Shown here piece after piece: positions 28,165 through 36,530 of a DNA stretch of 64,000 nt; the first letter of the stretch is position 1; each line of letters starts with the position of its first letter. The notes below the pieces were generated by a model. It saw only the letters and a program-made list of their open reading frames with translations. It searched no databases and was not told the origin of the DNA. The stretch covers positions 1 to 64,000 of the forward strand of contig NZ_RHQM01000006.1 of NCBI RefSeq assembly GCF_003935375.1. Reading direction: 5' to 3'. Origin of the DNA: Stutzerimonas xanthomarina. Lineage in GTDB: Bacteria > Pseudomonadota > Gammaproteobacteria > Pseudomonadales > Pseudomonadaceae. The position numbers and the translations under genes are program-made.

Positions 28165-29559
28165 GTGATAGCCCGCCCCGCCCCTGATCTCGATACGCTC
28201 GACCGCCTCTGGCTGACCGAAGCCGCGCGCCTGCGCGAAGAGCATGCCGGGCCGCTGGACGACGACGAAGCCAACCGCCAGGCCCGTGCCCAAGGCGGTG
28301 ATCTCCCCGTACTGATCGAGCAGCGTGCACTCTGGCTGGCGCGCCGTGACGGGCTGGTCGAAGCGCTCCTGCACTGGCGCCAGGGCGCACGGCTGGGTGG
28401 GTTCGCGCTGGCGCTGCTCGCGGTCTTCACCGGCGCCGGCCTGGCGTTCGCTGCACTGGGCGACGGGCAGCGACCGGTCAATGTGTTCTGGGCGCTGGGC
28501 AGCCTGCTCGGGCTGAACCTGCTGACCCTGCTCGGCTGGCTGCTCGGCCTGCTCTTCGCTGGCGACAGCGGCGGTGCGCTGGGGAGGCTGTGGCTCTGGC
28601 TGAGCGAAAAGCTCGCCCGCGACGCCCGCGCCGCGCAACTGGCACCAGCGCTGCTGAGCGTATTGCACCAGCGCCGACTAGGTCGCTGGCTGCTGGGCGT
28701 CGGCGTGCATGGCCTGTGGCTGCTGGCGATGGGCAGCGCGCTGCTTACCTTGCTCGCCCTGCTGGCAACGCGGCGCTACGGCTTCGTCTGGGAGACCACC
28801 ATTCTCGGCGAAAACGCCTTCGTCGGCCTGACCCAGGCCCTCGGCGCGCTGCCGGCACTGCTCGGCTTCAGCGTGCCGGATGCCGGGCAGATCCGCGCCA
28901 GCGGCACGCTCGGCGGTGATCTGGAAGGTGCCCGCCAGCTCTGGGCCGGCTGGCTGGTTGGCGTGCTGCTGACCTATGGGCTGCTGCCGCGGCTACTGCT
29001 GGCGGGGTTCAGCCTGTGGCGCTGGCGCCGCGGCCGTGCCGCGTTGAAGCTCGACCTGAGCCTGCCGGCCTATCGCCTGCTCCGCGAACGCCTGCAGCCG
29101 CCCAGCGAGCGACTCGGTATCAGTGATGCAGCACCCGCCCAACTGCACGCTCCCAGCGCCGGCGCCCAGCTCGATGGCAGTGCCGGCGCCGTGCTGGTGG
29201 CCATCGAGCTGGACGGCAGTCGCCCCTGGCCACCGGCTCTGTCCAAGGGCATCGCCGATGCCGGCATCCTCGACGATCGCGAGGGGCGCCGACGCCTGCT
29301 CGATCAGCTCACCCGCTTTCCACCGGCGCGCCTGGCCATCGCCTGTGACCCCCGACGCTCGCCGGATCGCGGCACCCTGGCGCTGATCGGCGAGCTGTCG
29401 CGCTGCGCCGCAGCCACTCGCGTCTGGCTGCTGCAGGCGCCGCCGGGCGAGGCGCTGGACAGCGCGCGCCTGGATGACTGGCACCAGGCGCTGGACAGCC
29501 TGGGCCTGCCACATTCCACCACGACGCCGCTGGGCTGGCTGGAGAGCGGACATGACTGA
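28165..29559 (+). CDS. DUF2868 membrane protein, partner of the downstream GTPase
   Basis: A 464-residue protein matching my recollection of DUF2868. A cytoplasmic N-terminal part of about 70 residues is acidic and Arg-rich. Four hydrophobic segments follow at about residues 75-97, 108-132, 173-205 and 255-278, then a soluble C-terminal domain of about 180 residues. The start is GTG at 28165, with only a weak ribosome site. Its last 8 bases overlap the GTPase start, so the two are almost certainly made together. Function is unknown. The topology suggests a membrane receptor for the GTPase. Confidence 0.75.
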   Translation: MIARPAPDLDTLDRLWLTEAARLREEHAGPLDDDEANRQARAQGGDLPVLIEQRALWLARRDGLVEALLHWRQGARLGGFALALLAVFTGAGLAFAALGDGQRPVNVFWALGSLLGLNLLTLLGWLLGLLFAGDSGGALGRLWLWLSEKLARDARAAQLAPALLSVLHQRRLGRWLLGVGVHGLWLLAMGSALLTLLALLATRRYGFVWETTILGENAFVGLTQALGALPALLGFSVPDAGQIRASGTLGGDLEGARQLWAGWLVGVLLTYGLLPRLLLAGFSLWRWRRGRAALKLDLSLPAYRLLRERLQPPSERLGISDAAPAQLHAPSAGAQLDGSAGAVLVAIELDGSRPWPPALSKGIADAGILDDREGRRRLLDQLTRFPPARLAIACDPRRSPDRGTLALIGELSRCAAATRVWLLQAPPGEALDSARLDDWHQALDSLGLPHSTTTPLGWLESGHD

Positions 29560-30925
29560 AGCCCTGAAGCTCGCCGTGGTCGGCCATACCAATGTCGGCA
29601 AGACCTCGCTGCTGCGCACCCTGACCCGTGATGCAGGCTTCGGCGAGGTTTCGCACCGTCCCAGCACCACCCGCCATGTCGAAGGCGCACGGCTGTCGGT
29701 GGACGGCGAGGCGCTGCTGGAGTTGTACGACACCCCCGGCCTGGAAGATGCCATCGCCCTGCTCGATTACCTGGAACGCGTGGAGCGCCCCGGCGAACGC
29801 CTCGACGGCCCGGCGCGAACCGCACGCTTTCTCGACGGCAGCGAGGCGCGCCAGCGCTTCGAGCAGGAAGCCAAGGTGCTGCGCCAGCTGCTCGCCAGCG
29901 ATGCCGGGCTCTACGTGATCGATGCCCGCGAGCCGGTACTGGCCAAGTACAAGGACGAGCTGGCGGTACTCGCCGGCTGCGGTAAGCCGCTGCTGCCGGT
30001 GCTCAACTTCGTCGCCCAGCCCGGCCATCGCGAGGAGGAATGGCGTCAGGCGCTGGCCCGCCTCGGCCTGCATGCGCTGGTGCGCTTCGACAGCGTGGCG
30101 CCCCCCGTGGACGGCGAGCGCCGGCTGTACGAAAGCCTGGCGCTGCTGCTGGAACAGGCGCGGCCCAAACTGCAGCGGCTGATCGAGGACCATGAAGCCC
30201 AGGCAGCGGCGCGCCTGGTCAGCGGCCAGCGGCTGATCGCCGAGCTGCTCGTAGACGTCGCGGCCTGCCGACGCAGCGTGGCCGCGCAGCCGGAGCTGGA
30301 GCGCGGCGCCATTCGTGACCTGCACGACGCGGTGCGTGGCCGCGAACAGCGCTGCGTCGAGGCGCTGCTGCGCCTGTATGCCTTCCGCAAGGAACAGGCT
30401 GCAGCCAGCGATCTGCCGCTGCTCGACGGCCGCTGGGGCGACGACCTGTTCAATCCGGAAACCCTCAAGCAGCTTGGCGTAAAGATCGGCAGTGGCATGG
30501 CTGCGGGCGCTGCCGCCGGTGCCGGTGTCGACCTGATGGTCGGTGGCATCACCCTCGGCGCGGCGGCATTGCTCGGCGCGATCGCCGGCGGCGGTGCGCA
30601 GACCGCGCGGCACTATGGCAATCGCCTGCTGGGCAAATTAAAGGGCCAGCGTGAACTGAGCGTCGATGACGCCGTGCTGCGCCTGCTCGCCCTGCGACAG
30701 CGCCAGCTGCTGGCCGTGCTCGCGACTCGCGGGCACGCCGCCACCGAGGCGATCCGCCTGGCCACGCCGCAGGATCAGGGCTGGCGCGAGGGCAAGCTGC
30801 CCGATGCGCTGCAGCGCTGCCGCGCCCATCCGGAGTGGTCCTCGCTCAACCCCGGCGCCCGCCTGCAGGACGGCGAGCGCCAGGCGGCGCTGGATGAGCT
30901 GCAGGCCGAACTGCGGCAGAGCTGA
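29552..30925 (+). CDS. Membrane-active GTPase, DUF3482 family
   Basis: A 457-residue protein. The N-terminal Ras-like GTPase has G1 GHTNVGKTS (11-19), a Thr-rich G2 (PSTTRHVEG) and G3 DTPG. The usual NKxD of G4 is replaced by LPVLNFVAQPG, as in YcjX/DUF3482-like GTPases. The middle is helical. A glycine-zipper hydrophobic stretch at about residues 311-350 (SGMAAGAAAGAGVDLMVGGI and onward) could insert into a membrane, as in dynamin-like or YfjP-like proteins. It is coupled by an 8-base overlap to the DUF2868 gene. The role is unknown; membrane stress or remodelling is a guess. Confidence 0.78.
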   Translation: MTEALKLAVVGHTNVGKTSLLRTLTRDAGFGEVSHRPSTTRHVEGARLSVDGEALLELYDTPGLEDAIALLDYLERVERPGERLDGPARTARFLDGSEARQRFEQEAKVLRQLLASDAGLYVIDAREPVLAKYKDELAVLAGCGKPLLPVLNFVAQPGHREEEWRQALARLGLHALVRFDSVAPPVDGERRLYESLALLLEQARPKLQRLIEDHEAQAAARLVSGQRLIAELLVDVAACRRSVAAQPELERGAIRDLHDAVRGREQRCVEALLRLYAFRKEQAAASDLPLLDGRWGDDLFNPETLKQLGVKIGSGMAAGAAAGAGVDLMVGGITLGAAALLGAIAGGGAQTARHYGNRLLGKLKGQRELSVDDAVLRLLALRQRQLLAVLATRGHAATEAIRLATPQDQGWREGKLPDALQRCRAHPEWSSLNPGARLQDGERQAALDELQAELRQS

Positions 30926-30955
30926 CCGGTCTGCAGGCCCCGCCGTGCGTACGCG

Positions 30956-31867
30956 CTAGGCCCGGATCGGCGCACCATCACCGGCCGAGCTCGGCGCCGG
31001 CTGGCGGCCGATGCCCAGAGTGCACAGCGTTGCCAGCATGATCAGCAACCCACCCGCCCAGCCCATCGGCCCCAGCCGCTCACCCAGCCAGAGACCGGCG
31101 ATGATCGCGCCGAACAGCGGTTCGGAACCCATCAGCAGCGACACCCGCGTCGCGCTGCTGCGCCCCAGCGCGCGGTTCTGCGCGAACATGGCGAACAGCG
31201 TGGCGAACAGCACCAGATACAGCGCCGCGAACCAGAACGCCGGCTCCGCCGGCAGCGCAGGCAGCTCGCCAGGCAAAGACAAGCCGAGAAGGATACAGCC
31301 GCTCGCAACGACCCCGCTCTGCACCGCAGTCAGCGCCAGTGCCGGGATTTCCCGGCCGGCCGTCAATCGCCGGGTCAGGCAGACCAGCACCGCGCGCAGC
31401 AACGCGGCGGCCAGCATCAGCGCATCGCCGAGATTCAGCGACAACTGCGGGCCGCCGGTCAGCAGCCAGACGCCCACCAGCGACAGCGCGCAGGCGAGGA
31501 ACAGCGTGTTGTGCGGCCGCTGGCGCAGCAGCAGCCACTCCATGAACGGCGTGATCACCACGCACAGGCTGATCAGGAAGGCGGCATTGCTGGCGCTGGT
31601 CAGCATCACGCCCCAGGTCTCGCAGAGAAAGACCGCCAGCATCACCAGCCCCAACGGCAGACCGGGGCGCAGCGCCCGGCGGCCGACCCCGCGCAGTTGC
31701 GGCAGCAGCAGGACAAAGGTCAGGCTGAAGCGGATCGCCAGAAAACCCAGCACCGGATAGAACAGCAGCGCCTGCTTGGCCACTGCATAGCTGCTGCCCC
31801 AGATCAGCGCCACCATCAGCAGCATGCCATCGGCCAGCCACAGCCCCTGTCTCAACGTGCCTTTCAT
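30956..31867 (-). CDS. DMT-family transporter (EamA domains)
   Basis: A 303-residue protein with ten hydrophobic helices arranged as two EamA repeats. The first begins LMVALIWGSSYAVAKQALLF and the second includes YLVLFATLFAMFAQNRALGRSS and LLMGSEPLFGAIIAGLWLGERL, both diagnostic of drug/metabolite exporters. The start at 31867 is the first ATG that leaves room before the divergent LysR gene. The substrate is unknown; control by the divergent LysR protein is likely. Confidence 0.85.
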   Translation of the reverse strand: MKGTLRQGLWLADGMLLMVALIWGSSYAVAKQALLFYPVLGFLAIRFSLTFVLLLPQLRGVGRRALRPGLPLGLVMLAVFLCETWGVMLTSASNAAFLISLCVVITPFMEWLLLRQRPHNTLFLACALSLVGVWLLTGGPQLSLNLGDALMLAAALLRAVLVCLTRRLTAGREIPALALTAVQSGVVASGCILLGLSLPGELPALPAEPAFWFAALYLVLFATLFAMFAQNRALGRSSATRVSLLMGSEPLFGAIIAGLWLGERLGPMGWAGGLLIMLATLCTLGIGRQPAPSSAGDGAPIRA

Positions 31868-31895
31868 GTTCGAATCCCCGCACCAACCAGGCGCT

Positions 31896-31927
31896 GATTG
31901 TCGGGCCTGCCGCCACGGTCGATAATC
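31896..31927. promoter_or_regulatory. Dyad between the DMT exporter and LysR genes
   Basis: GATTGTCG (31896-31903) and CGATAATC (31920-31927) form an inverted repeat with one mismatch in eight and a 16-base gap, inside the 88-base divergent intergenic region. This fits a LysR-type control site. A shorter palindrome ACAGGACCTGT lies at 31940-31950. Confidence 0.45.
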
Positions 31928-31955
31928 CAGCGAAACAGCACAGGACCTGTTCCGC

Positions 31956-32870
31956 ATGGGAACGAATGACAGCGCAGCACTGCTGCCCTACATGGCCGTG
32001 TTCGTGCGGGTGGTCGAGGCCGGCAGCTTCTCCGGCGCCGCACGCCTGCTGGGCAGCACACCGTCGGCGGTAAGCCGCCAGGTGGCCCGGCTGGAGCAGG
32101 CTCTGGCGCTGCGCCTGCTGGAACGCACGACGCGCCAGCTGCGGCTGAACGAGGCCGGGGCGGAGTTCTACCAGCATTGCCGGGATATGCTCGATGCGGC
32201 CGACGCGGCCGTCGCCATCGGCGAACGGCTGATGCGCAGCCCACGCGGGCTGGTGCGCCTGAGCGTGCCCAAGGCCTATGGCAAGTTCGTCGTCGGGCCG
32301 TTGATGCCGGCCTTTCTCCAGCGCTACCCCGAGGTCGATGTGCAGCTGCGGATCAGCGACCAGAGCCCGGACCTGATCGAGGACGGCTTCGACCTGCTGG
32401 TACTGGTCACCGACAACCCACCCGAAGGCCTGGCCGGCAAGCCACTGGGACCGGTACGCCAGCTGCTCTGCGCCAGCCCCGACTACCTGCAACGCCACGG
32501 CGAGCCGCAGCATCCGCAGGACCTGCTGCGCCACAGCTGTCTGTATCTGGGGGAAACGGTCGGGGACAATCGCTGGCACCTGCGCCGCGGCGAGCAGCAG
32601 GAAACGGTGACGGTGCGTGGCCGCTACATCAGCAACCACAGCGAAGCGCGGCTGCAGGTAGCGCTGGAACACCTGGGAATCACCTGCCTGCCGCAATTCA
32701 CCGCAGCCCAGGCACTGGCCGAGGGACGCTTGCGCGAAGTGCTGCCGCAGTGGCGCTACACCGGTTCATACCAGGGCGCGGCCTGGCTGCTGTGGCGGCA
32801 GAATCATCATCTGCCACCGAAGACGCGGGCGCTGATCGATTATCTGAGCGAGGCGCTGATCCGCACCTGA
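31956..32870 (+). CDS. LysR family transcriptional regulator
   Basis: A 304-residue LysR regulator. The winged helix-turn-helix is FVRVVEAGSFSGAARLLGST followed by PSAVSRQVARLEQAL, then the LERTTRQLRLNEAG wing. The effector domain starts near residue 90 (RGLVRLSVPKAYGKF). It is divergent from the DMT exporter, the usual arrangement for a regulator and its target. The effector is unknown. Confidence 0.9.
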   Translation: MGTNDSAALLPYMAVFVRVVEAGSFSGAARLLGSTPSAVSRQVARLEQALALRLLERTTRQLRLNEAGAEFYQHCRDMLDAADAAVAIGERLMRSPRGLVRLSVPKAYGKFVVGPLMPAFLQRYPEVDVQLRISDQSPDLIEDGFDLLVLVTDNPPEGLAGKPLGPVRQLLCASPDYLQRHGEPQHPQDLLRHSCLYLGETVGDNRWHLRRGEQQETVTVRGRYISNHSEARLQVALEHLGITCLPQFTAAQALAEGRLREVLPQWRYTGSYQGAAWLLWRQNHHLPPKTRALIDYLSEALIRT

Positions 32871-32988
32871 GCGGCATCCGTGCGGGCGCACCGATGCCGG
32901 TGGATGGGTCGAGCCTCAACGCCAGCGGCAGCTCTGTCCGCAGATTTTGGCGCCGGGCGGACATCGCTGCCCGCCCCGCGACCGCGAA

Positions 32989-33717
32989 TCAGCGCTCCTT
33001 CGAGCCTTCCACTTCCTCGGCCATGCGCGCCAGGCCCAGGTGGCGCACGTCGGTGCCGCGCACCAGGTAGATCACCAGTTCGGCGATGTTGCGTGCGTGG
33101 TCGCCGATGCGTTCCAGCGAGCGCAGGGCCCAGATCACGCTGAGCACGCGGGAGATCGAGCGCGGGTCTTCCATCATGTAGGTGACCAGTTCGCGCAGGG
33201 CGGTCTTGTATTCGCGGTCGACGGTCTTGTCGTACTGCGCCACCGACAGCGCGAGGTCGGCATCGAAGCGGGCAAAGGCGTCGAGCGCTTCCTGCACCAT
33301 CTTGCGTACCTGGTCGCCGATGTGGCGCACCTCGACATAGCCCTTGGGCGACTCGCCTTCCTCGCACAGCTGGATGGCGCGGCGGGCGATCTTGGTCGCC
33401 TCGTCACCGATGCGCTCGAGGTCGATCACCGACTTGGAAATGCTGATGATCAGACGCAGGTCGGAGGCCGCCGGCTGACGGCGGGCGAGGATGCGCACGC
33501 ACTCCTCGTCGATGTTGCGCTCCATCTGGTTGATCTGGTCATCGACGTCGCGCACCTGCTGAGCGAGGCCCGAATCAGCCTGGATCAGGGCGGTCACCGC
33601 GTCATTGACCTGCTTCTCCACCAGCCCGCCCATGGCCAGCAGGTGGCTGCGCACCTCCTCGAGCTCGGCGTTGAACTGCTGGGAAATGTGTTGGGTGTGG
33701 CTGTCTTTACTGATCAT
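32989..33717 (-). CDS. phoU: PhoU, phosphate signalling regulator
   Basis: A 242-residue protein of two three-helix PhoU repeats. Metal-binding signatures are ISKSVIDLERIGDEATKIA (repeat 1) and VIWALRSLERIGDHARNIAEL (repeat 2). PhoU links the Pst transporter to the PhoR sensor and keeps the Pho regulon off when phosphate is plentiful. It is the last gene of the leftward pst cluster, 185 bases after pstB, with a large palindrome in the gap. The frame is open far upstream by chance; MISKDSHTQHISQQF is the normal PhoU start. Confidence 0.96.
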   Translation of the reverse strand: MISKDSHTQHISQQFNAELEEVRSHLLAMGGLVEKQVNDAVTALIQADSGLAQQVRDVDDQINQMERNIDEECVRILARRQPAASDLRLIISISKSVIDLERIGDEATKIARRAIQLCEEGESPKGYVEVRHIGDQVRKMVQEALDAFARFDADLALSVAQYDKTVDREYKTALRELVTYMMEDPRSISRVLSVIWALRSLERIGDHARNIAELVIYLVRGTDVRHLGLARMAEEVEGSKER

Positions 33718-33816
33718 TGTTCTCGCTCCGAGGAGACTGCCGCTAGGCGGATCTGGTGCGCAGCGCACCTGGAAAAAATGAATACCACGCAAACCCGTCC
33801 GGGCTTTGGCAGAGTG

Positions 33817-33894
33817 TGTCAGGCAAGGAGGCGGAACGCAGACAGTACGATTTGTACGGCAAGTTCCGCCGACGCCGCCTGGCGCGATCTGACA
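33817..33894. repeat. Large imperfect palindrome between pstB and phoU
   Basis: Nested arms pair across 78 bases: TGTCAG (33817) with CTGACA (33889), CAGGC (33820) with GCCTG (33877), and GGCGGAAC (33830-33837) with GTTCCGCC (33863-33870). The arms are joined by non-pairing internal loops. It could be a REP-like element or an RNA hairpin that separates pstB and phoU expression. Confidence 0.65.
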
Positions 33895-33902
33895 TGGCCA
33901 GA

Positions 33903-34730
33903 CTAACCGTAGCGGCCCGTGATGTAGTCTTCCGTCTGCTTCTTTGCCGGGTTGGTGAACAGCGTATCGGTGTCGCCGTACTCGATCAGTTTGCCCATGT
34001 ACATGAACGCCGTGTAGTCGGAAACCCGCGCGGCCTGCTGCATGTTGTGGGTGACGATGACGATGGTGTACTTGGCCTTCAGTTCGTAGATCAGTTCTTC
34101 GACCTTCAGCGAGGAGATCGGGTCGAGCGCCGAGCTCGGCTCGTCGAGCAGCAGCACTTCCGGCTGCACGGCGATGGTGCGGGCGATGACCAGACGCTGC
34201 TGCTGACCGCCGGAGAGGCCGAGCGCCGATTCGTGCAGACGGTCCTTCACCTCGTCCCACAGCGCAGCGCCCTTGAGCGCCCACTCGACGGTCTCGTCGA
34301 GCACGCGCTTCTGCTTGATGCCCTGGATGCGCAGGCCGTAGACGACGTTTTCGTAGATGCTCTTGGGGAACGGGTTGGGCTTCTGGAACACCATGCCTAC
34401 GCGGCGACGCAGGTCGGCCACGTCTTCGCCCTTGCGGTAGATGTTGGTGCCGTCGAGGTTGATCGCACCCTCGATGCGGCAGCCGTCGACCAGGTCGTTC
34501 ATGCGGTTGAAGCAACGCAGCAGGGTCGACTTGCCACAGCCGGACGGGCCGATGAAGGCAGTCACGCGCTGCTTGGGGATGTTCATCGCGACGTTGAATA
34601 GCGCCTGCTTCTGGCCGTAGTACAGGCTCAGATCGGGCACTTCGATGGCGACCTGCTCGTTGGCGAGGTTCAGGCTGCGCTTGTCGCGGCCGAGGGCCGA
34701 GATGTCGATGGAATGCGTGTTGGTTTGCAT
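33903..34730 (-). CDS. pstB: Phosphate ABC transporter ATP-binding protein
   Basis: A 275-residue ABC ATPase of the high-affinity phosphate importer. It has Walker [10 protein letters not shown] at 61-69, the LSGGQQQR signature, Walker [13 protein letters not shown] and the switch His in [34 protein letters not shown] is specific for PstB. It lies between pstA and phoU in the usual order. A short repeated sequence occupies the gap to pstA. Confidence 0.97.
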   Translation of the reverse strand: MQTNTHSIDISALGRDKRSLNLANEQVAIEVPDLSLYYGQKQALFNVAMNIPKQRVTAFIGPSGCGKSTLLRCFNRMNDLVDGCRIEGAINLDGTNIYRKGEDVADLRRRVGMVFQKPNPFPKSIYENVVYGLRIQGIKQKRVLDETVEWALKGAALWDEVKDRLHESALGLSGGQQQRLVIARTIAVQPEVLLLDEPSSALDPISSLKVEELIYELKAKYTIVIVTHNMQQAARVSDYTAFMYMGKLIEYGDTDTLFTNPAKKQTEDYITGRYG

Positions 34731-34745
34731 GTGCTCGCTCCGTTC

Positions 34746-34779
34746 GCAGCTGCCAGCTGCAAGCTACAGGCTGCAAGCC
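34746..34779. repeat. Short degenerate repeats between pstA and pstB
   Basis: Imperfect iterations of the GCAGCT/GCAAGCT type (GCAGCTGCCAGCTGCAAGCT, then ACAGGCTGCAAGCC) fill part of the pstA-pstB gap. Similar AGCT-rich iterations are familiar in intergenic regions of pseudomonads. No function is evident. Confidence 0.5.
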
Positions 34780-34832
34780 CAAGTCAGCGCCTCGTTTCTC
34801 CCGAGGCTGGTGGCTTGAGCTTGCCGCTTCAA

Positions 34833-36503
34833 TTAATGATCCAGCGCCTTGTACTTCTCGCGCAGGTGGTTGCGGATGTAGATCGCTGTGAAGTTGAGCG
34901 CGGCGATCACCAGCACCAGCAGCAGCGCAGTCGCATACACCAGCGGTCGTGCCGCCTCGACGTTGGGGCTCTGGAAGCCGACGTCGTAGATATGGAAGCC
35001 CAGGTGCATGATCTTCTGGTCCAGATGCAGGTAGGGGTAGTTGCCATTGAGCGGCAGGTTCGGTGCCAGCTTGACAACACCGACCAGCATCAGCGGCGCC
35101 ACTTCACCGGCGGCGCGGGCCACGGCAAGGATCAGGCCGGTCATCATTGCCGGGCTGGCCATTGGCAAAACCACCTTCCACAGCGTCTCCGACTTGGTCG
35201 CACCAAGGGCCAGCGAGCCTTCGCGGATCATCCGCGGGATGCGCGCCAGGCCTTCCTCGGTGGCTACGATCACCACCGGCAAGGTGAGGATTGCCAGAGT
35301 CAGCGAAGCCCACATCAGGCCCGGCGTGCCAAACACCGGTGCCGGTGCGGCTTCCGGGTAGAACAAGCGGTCCAGCGAACCGCCCAGCACGTAGACGAAG
35401 AAGCCCAGACCGAACACGCCGTATACGATCGACGGCACCCCGGCCAGGTTGTTCACCGCGATGCGGATGATCCGGGTCAGCAGGCCCTGCTTGGCGTATT
35501 CACGCAGGTAGACCGCTGCGATCACGCCGAACGGGGTGACGATCACCGCCATGATCAGGGTCATCAGCACGGTACCGAAGATCGCCGGGAACACGCCGCC
35601 CTCGGTGTTCGCCTCGCGCGGCTCGTCGCTGACGAATTCCCACAGCTTGGCGAAGTAGAACATCAGCTTCTGCGGCGTCGACATGGCATTGGGCTGGAAC
35701 GCCCGCACCACCTTGCCCAGGGTGATCTCCTGCTCGCGGCCGTCGGCCGTGCGCACGGTGATGCTGTCGCGGTTGAACTGCTGCTGCAGGGCGACCAGCT
35801 TTTCTTCCAGCACCCGGTACTCGGCATCCCACTGGGCGCGCTCGGCATCCAGATCGGCCTGGGCAGCCGCGTCCAGGCGATCGTTAAGCTCCAGCTGACG
35901 GGTCTTCAGGCGCAGACGCTCGAGGCCGTGGTTGATGCGGCCGATCTCCACCTTTTCGATACGAGAGATCTGCGTGTGCAGTTCGTCGACGCGGTCGATG
36001 CGTGCCTGCAACTCGTTCCAGGCGCCTTCTCCCTCGGCGACCAGCTGGCCGGCTTCCTTCACGTTGAGCAGGTAGCCATAGAAATTGCCCCACTCACGAC
36101 GCTCCAGAACCATCAGCTCGGCGGGCGTGTGCTGATTGCTCAGCCACTCTCCAACCACCCAGGAGAAATCCGCGCCGTACACCTCGCGGTTGCCGACCTT
36201 GAGCAACTCGCGAGTCATGAACTCGCCGCCTTCGACGTTCACCGGCAGGCCGCTGGCCGCCAGACGCGCGCGCGGCACCTCTTCAGCCTGGACCACCTCA
36301 CCGGCCAACACGCGCATCTCGGCGCCCGGCATGCTGTAGTCGGCGACGATCACATCGGCCGGCCAGAAGTGCGCCAGACCGCGCACGGCGATGATCGCCA
36401 GCAGCCCCAGGGTCATGATCACGGCGATGGACACCGCGCCGGCGTTCATCCAGATCCAGGGTGTGCCGCGCTTGACCCAGGTGTTCAACGAATCCTTTTT
36501 CAC
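34833..36503 (-). CDS. pstA: Phosphate ABC transporter permease PstA (long form)
   Basis: A 556-residue permease, nearly twice the E. coli PstA length. After a first helix (about 20-42) comes a periplasmic insertion of about 230 residues containing a charged helical, probably coiled-coil part (roughly 150-250). The permease core follows from about residue 305, with the EAA-type loop SLALGATKSETLWKVVLPMA and the C-terminal NFTAIYIRNHLREKYKAL. This long form is the one I associate with Pseudomonas. With PstC it forms the channel driven by PstB. It starts 27 bases after pstC. Confidence 0.95.
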   Translation of the reverse strand: MKKDSLNTWVKRGTPWIWMNAGAVSIAVIMTLGLLAIIAVRGLAHFWPADVIVADYSMPGAEMRVLAGEVVQAEEVPRARLAASGLPVNVEGGEFMTRELLKVGNREVYGADFSWVVGEWLSNQHTPAELMVLERREWGNFYGYLLNVKEAGQLVAEGEGAWNELQARIDRVDELHTQISRIEKVEIGRINHGLERLRLKTRQLELNDRLDAAAQADLDAERAQWDAEYRVLEEKLVALQQQFNRDSITVRTADGREQEITLGKVVRAFQPNAMSTPQKLMFYFAKLWEFVSDEPREANTEGGVFPAIFGTVLMTLIMAVIVTPFGVIAAVYLREYAKQGLLTRIIRIAVNNLAGVPSIVYGVFGLGFFVYVLGGSLDRLFYPEAAPAPVFGTPGLMWASLTLAILTLPVVIVATEEGLARIPRMIREGSLALGATKSETLWKVVLPMASPAMMTGLILAVARAAGEVAPLMLVGVVKLAPNLPLNGNYPYLHLDQKIMHLGFHIYDVGFQSPNVEAARPLVYATALLLVLVIAALNFTAIYIRNHLREKYKALDH

Positions 36504-36530
36504 GGATCGATACCTTCTGCGAAATCTGGT

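Noticed and set aside
31080-32696. 538-residue minus-strand frame spanning the LysR and DMT genes
   Set aside because: It runs across a divergent promoter region and out of frame through the DMT gene.
32989-34782. 597-residue minus-strand frame that includes PhoU and extends through pstB
   Set aside because: The part upstream of MISKDSHTQ is an out-of-frame reading of pstB; PhoU alone has normal length.
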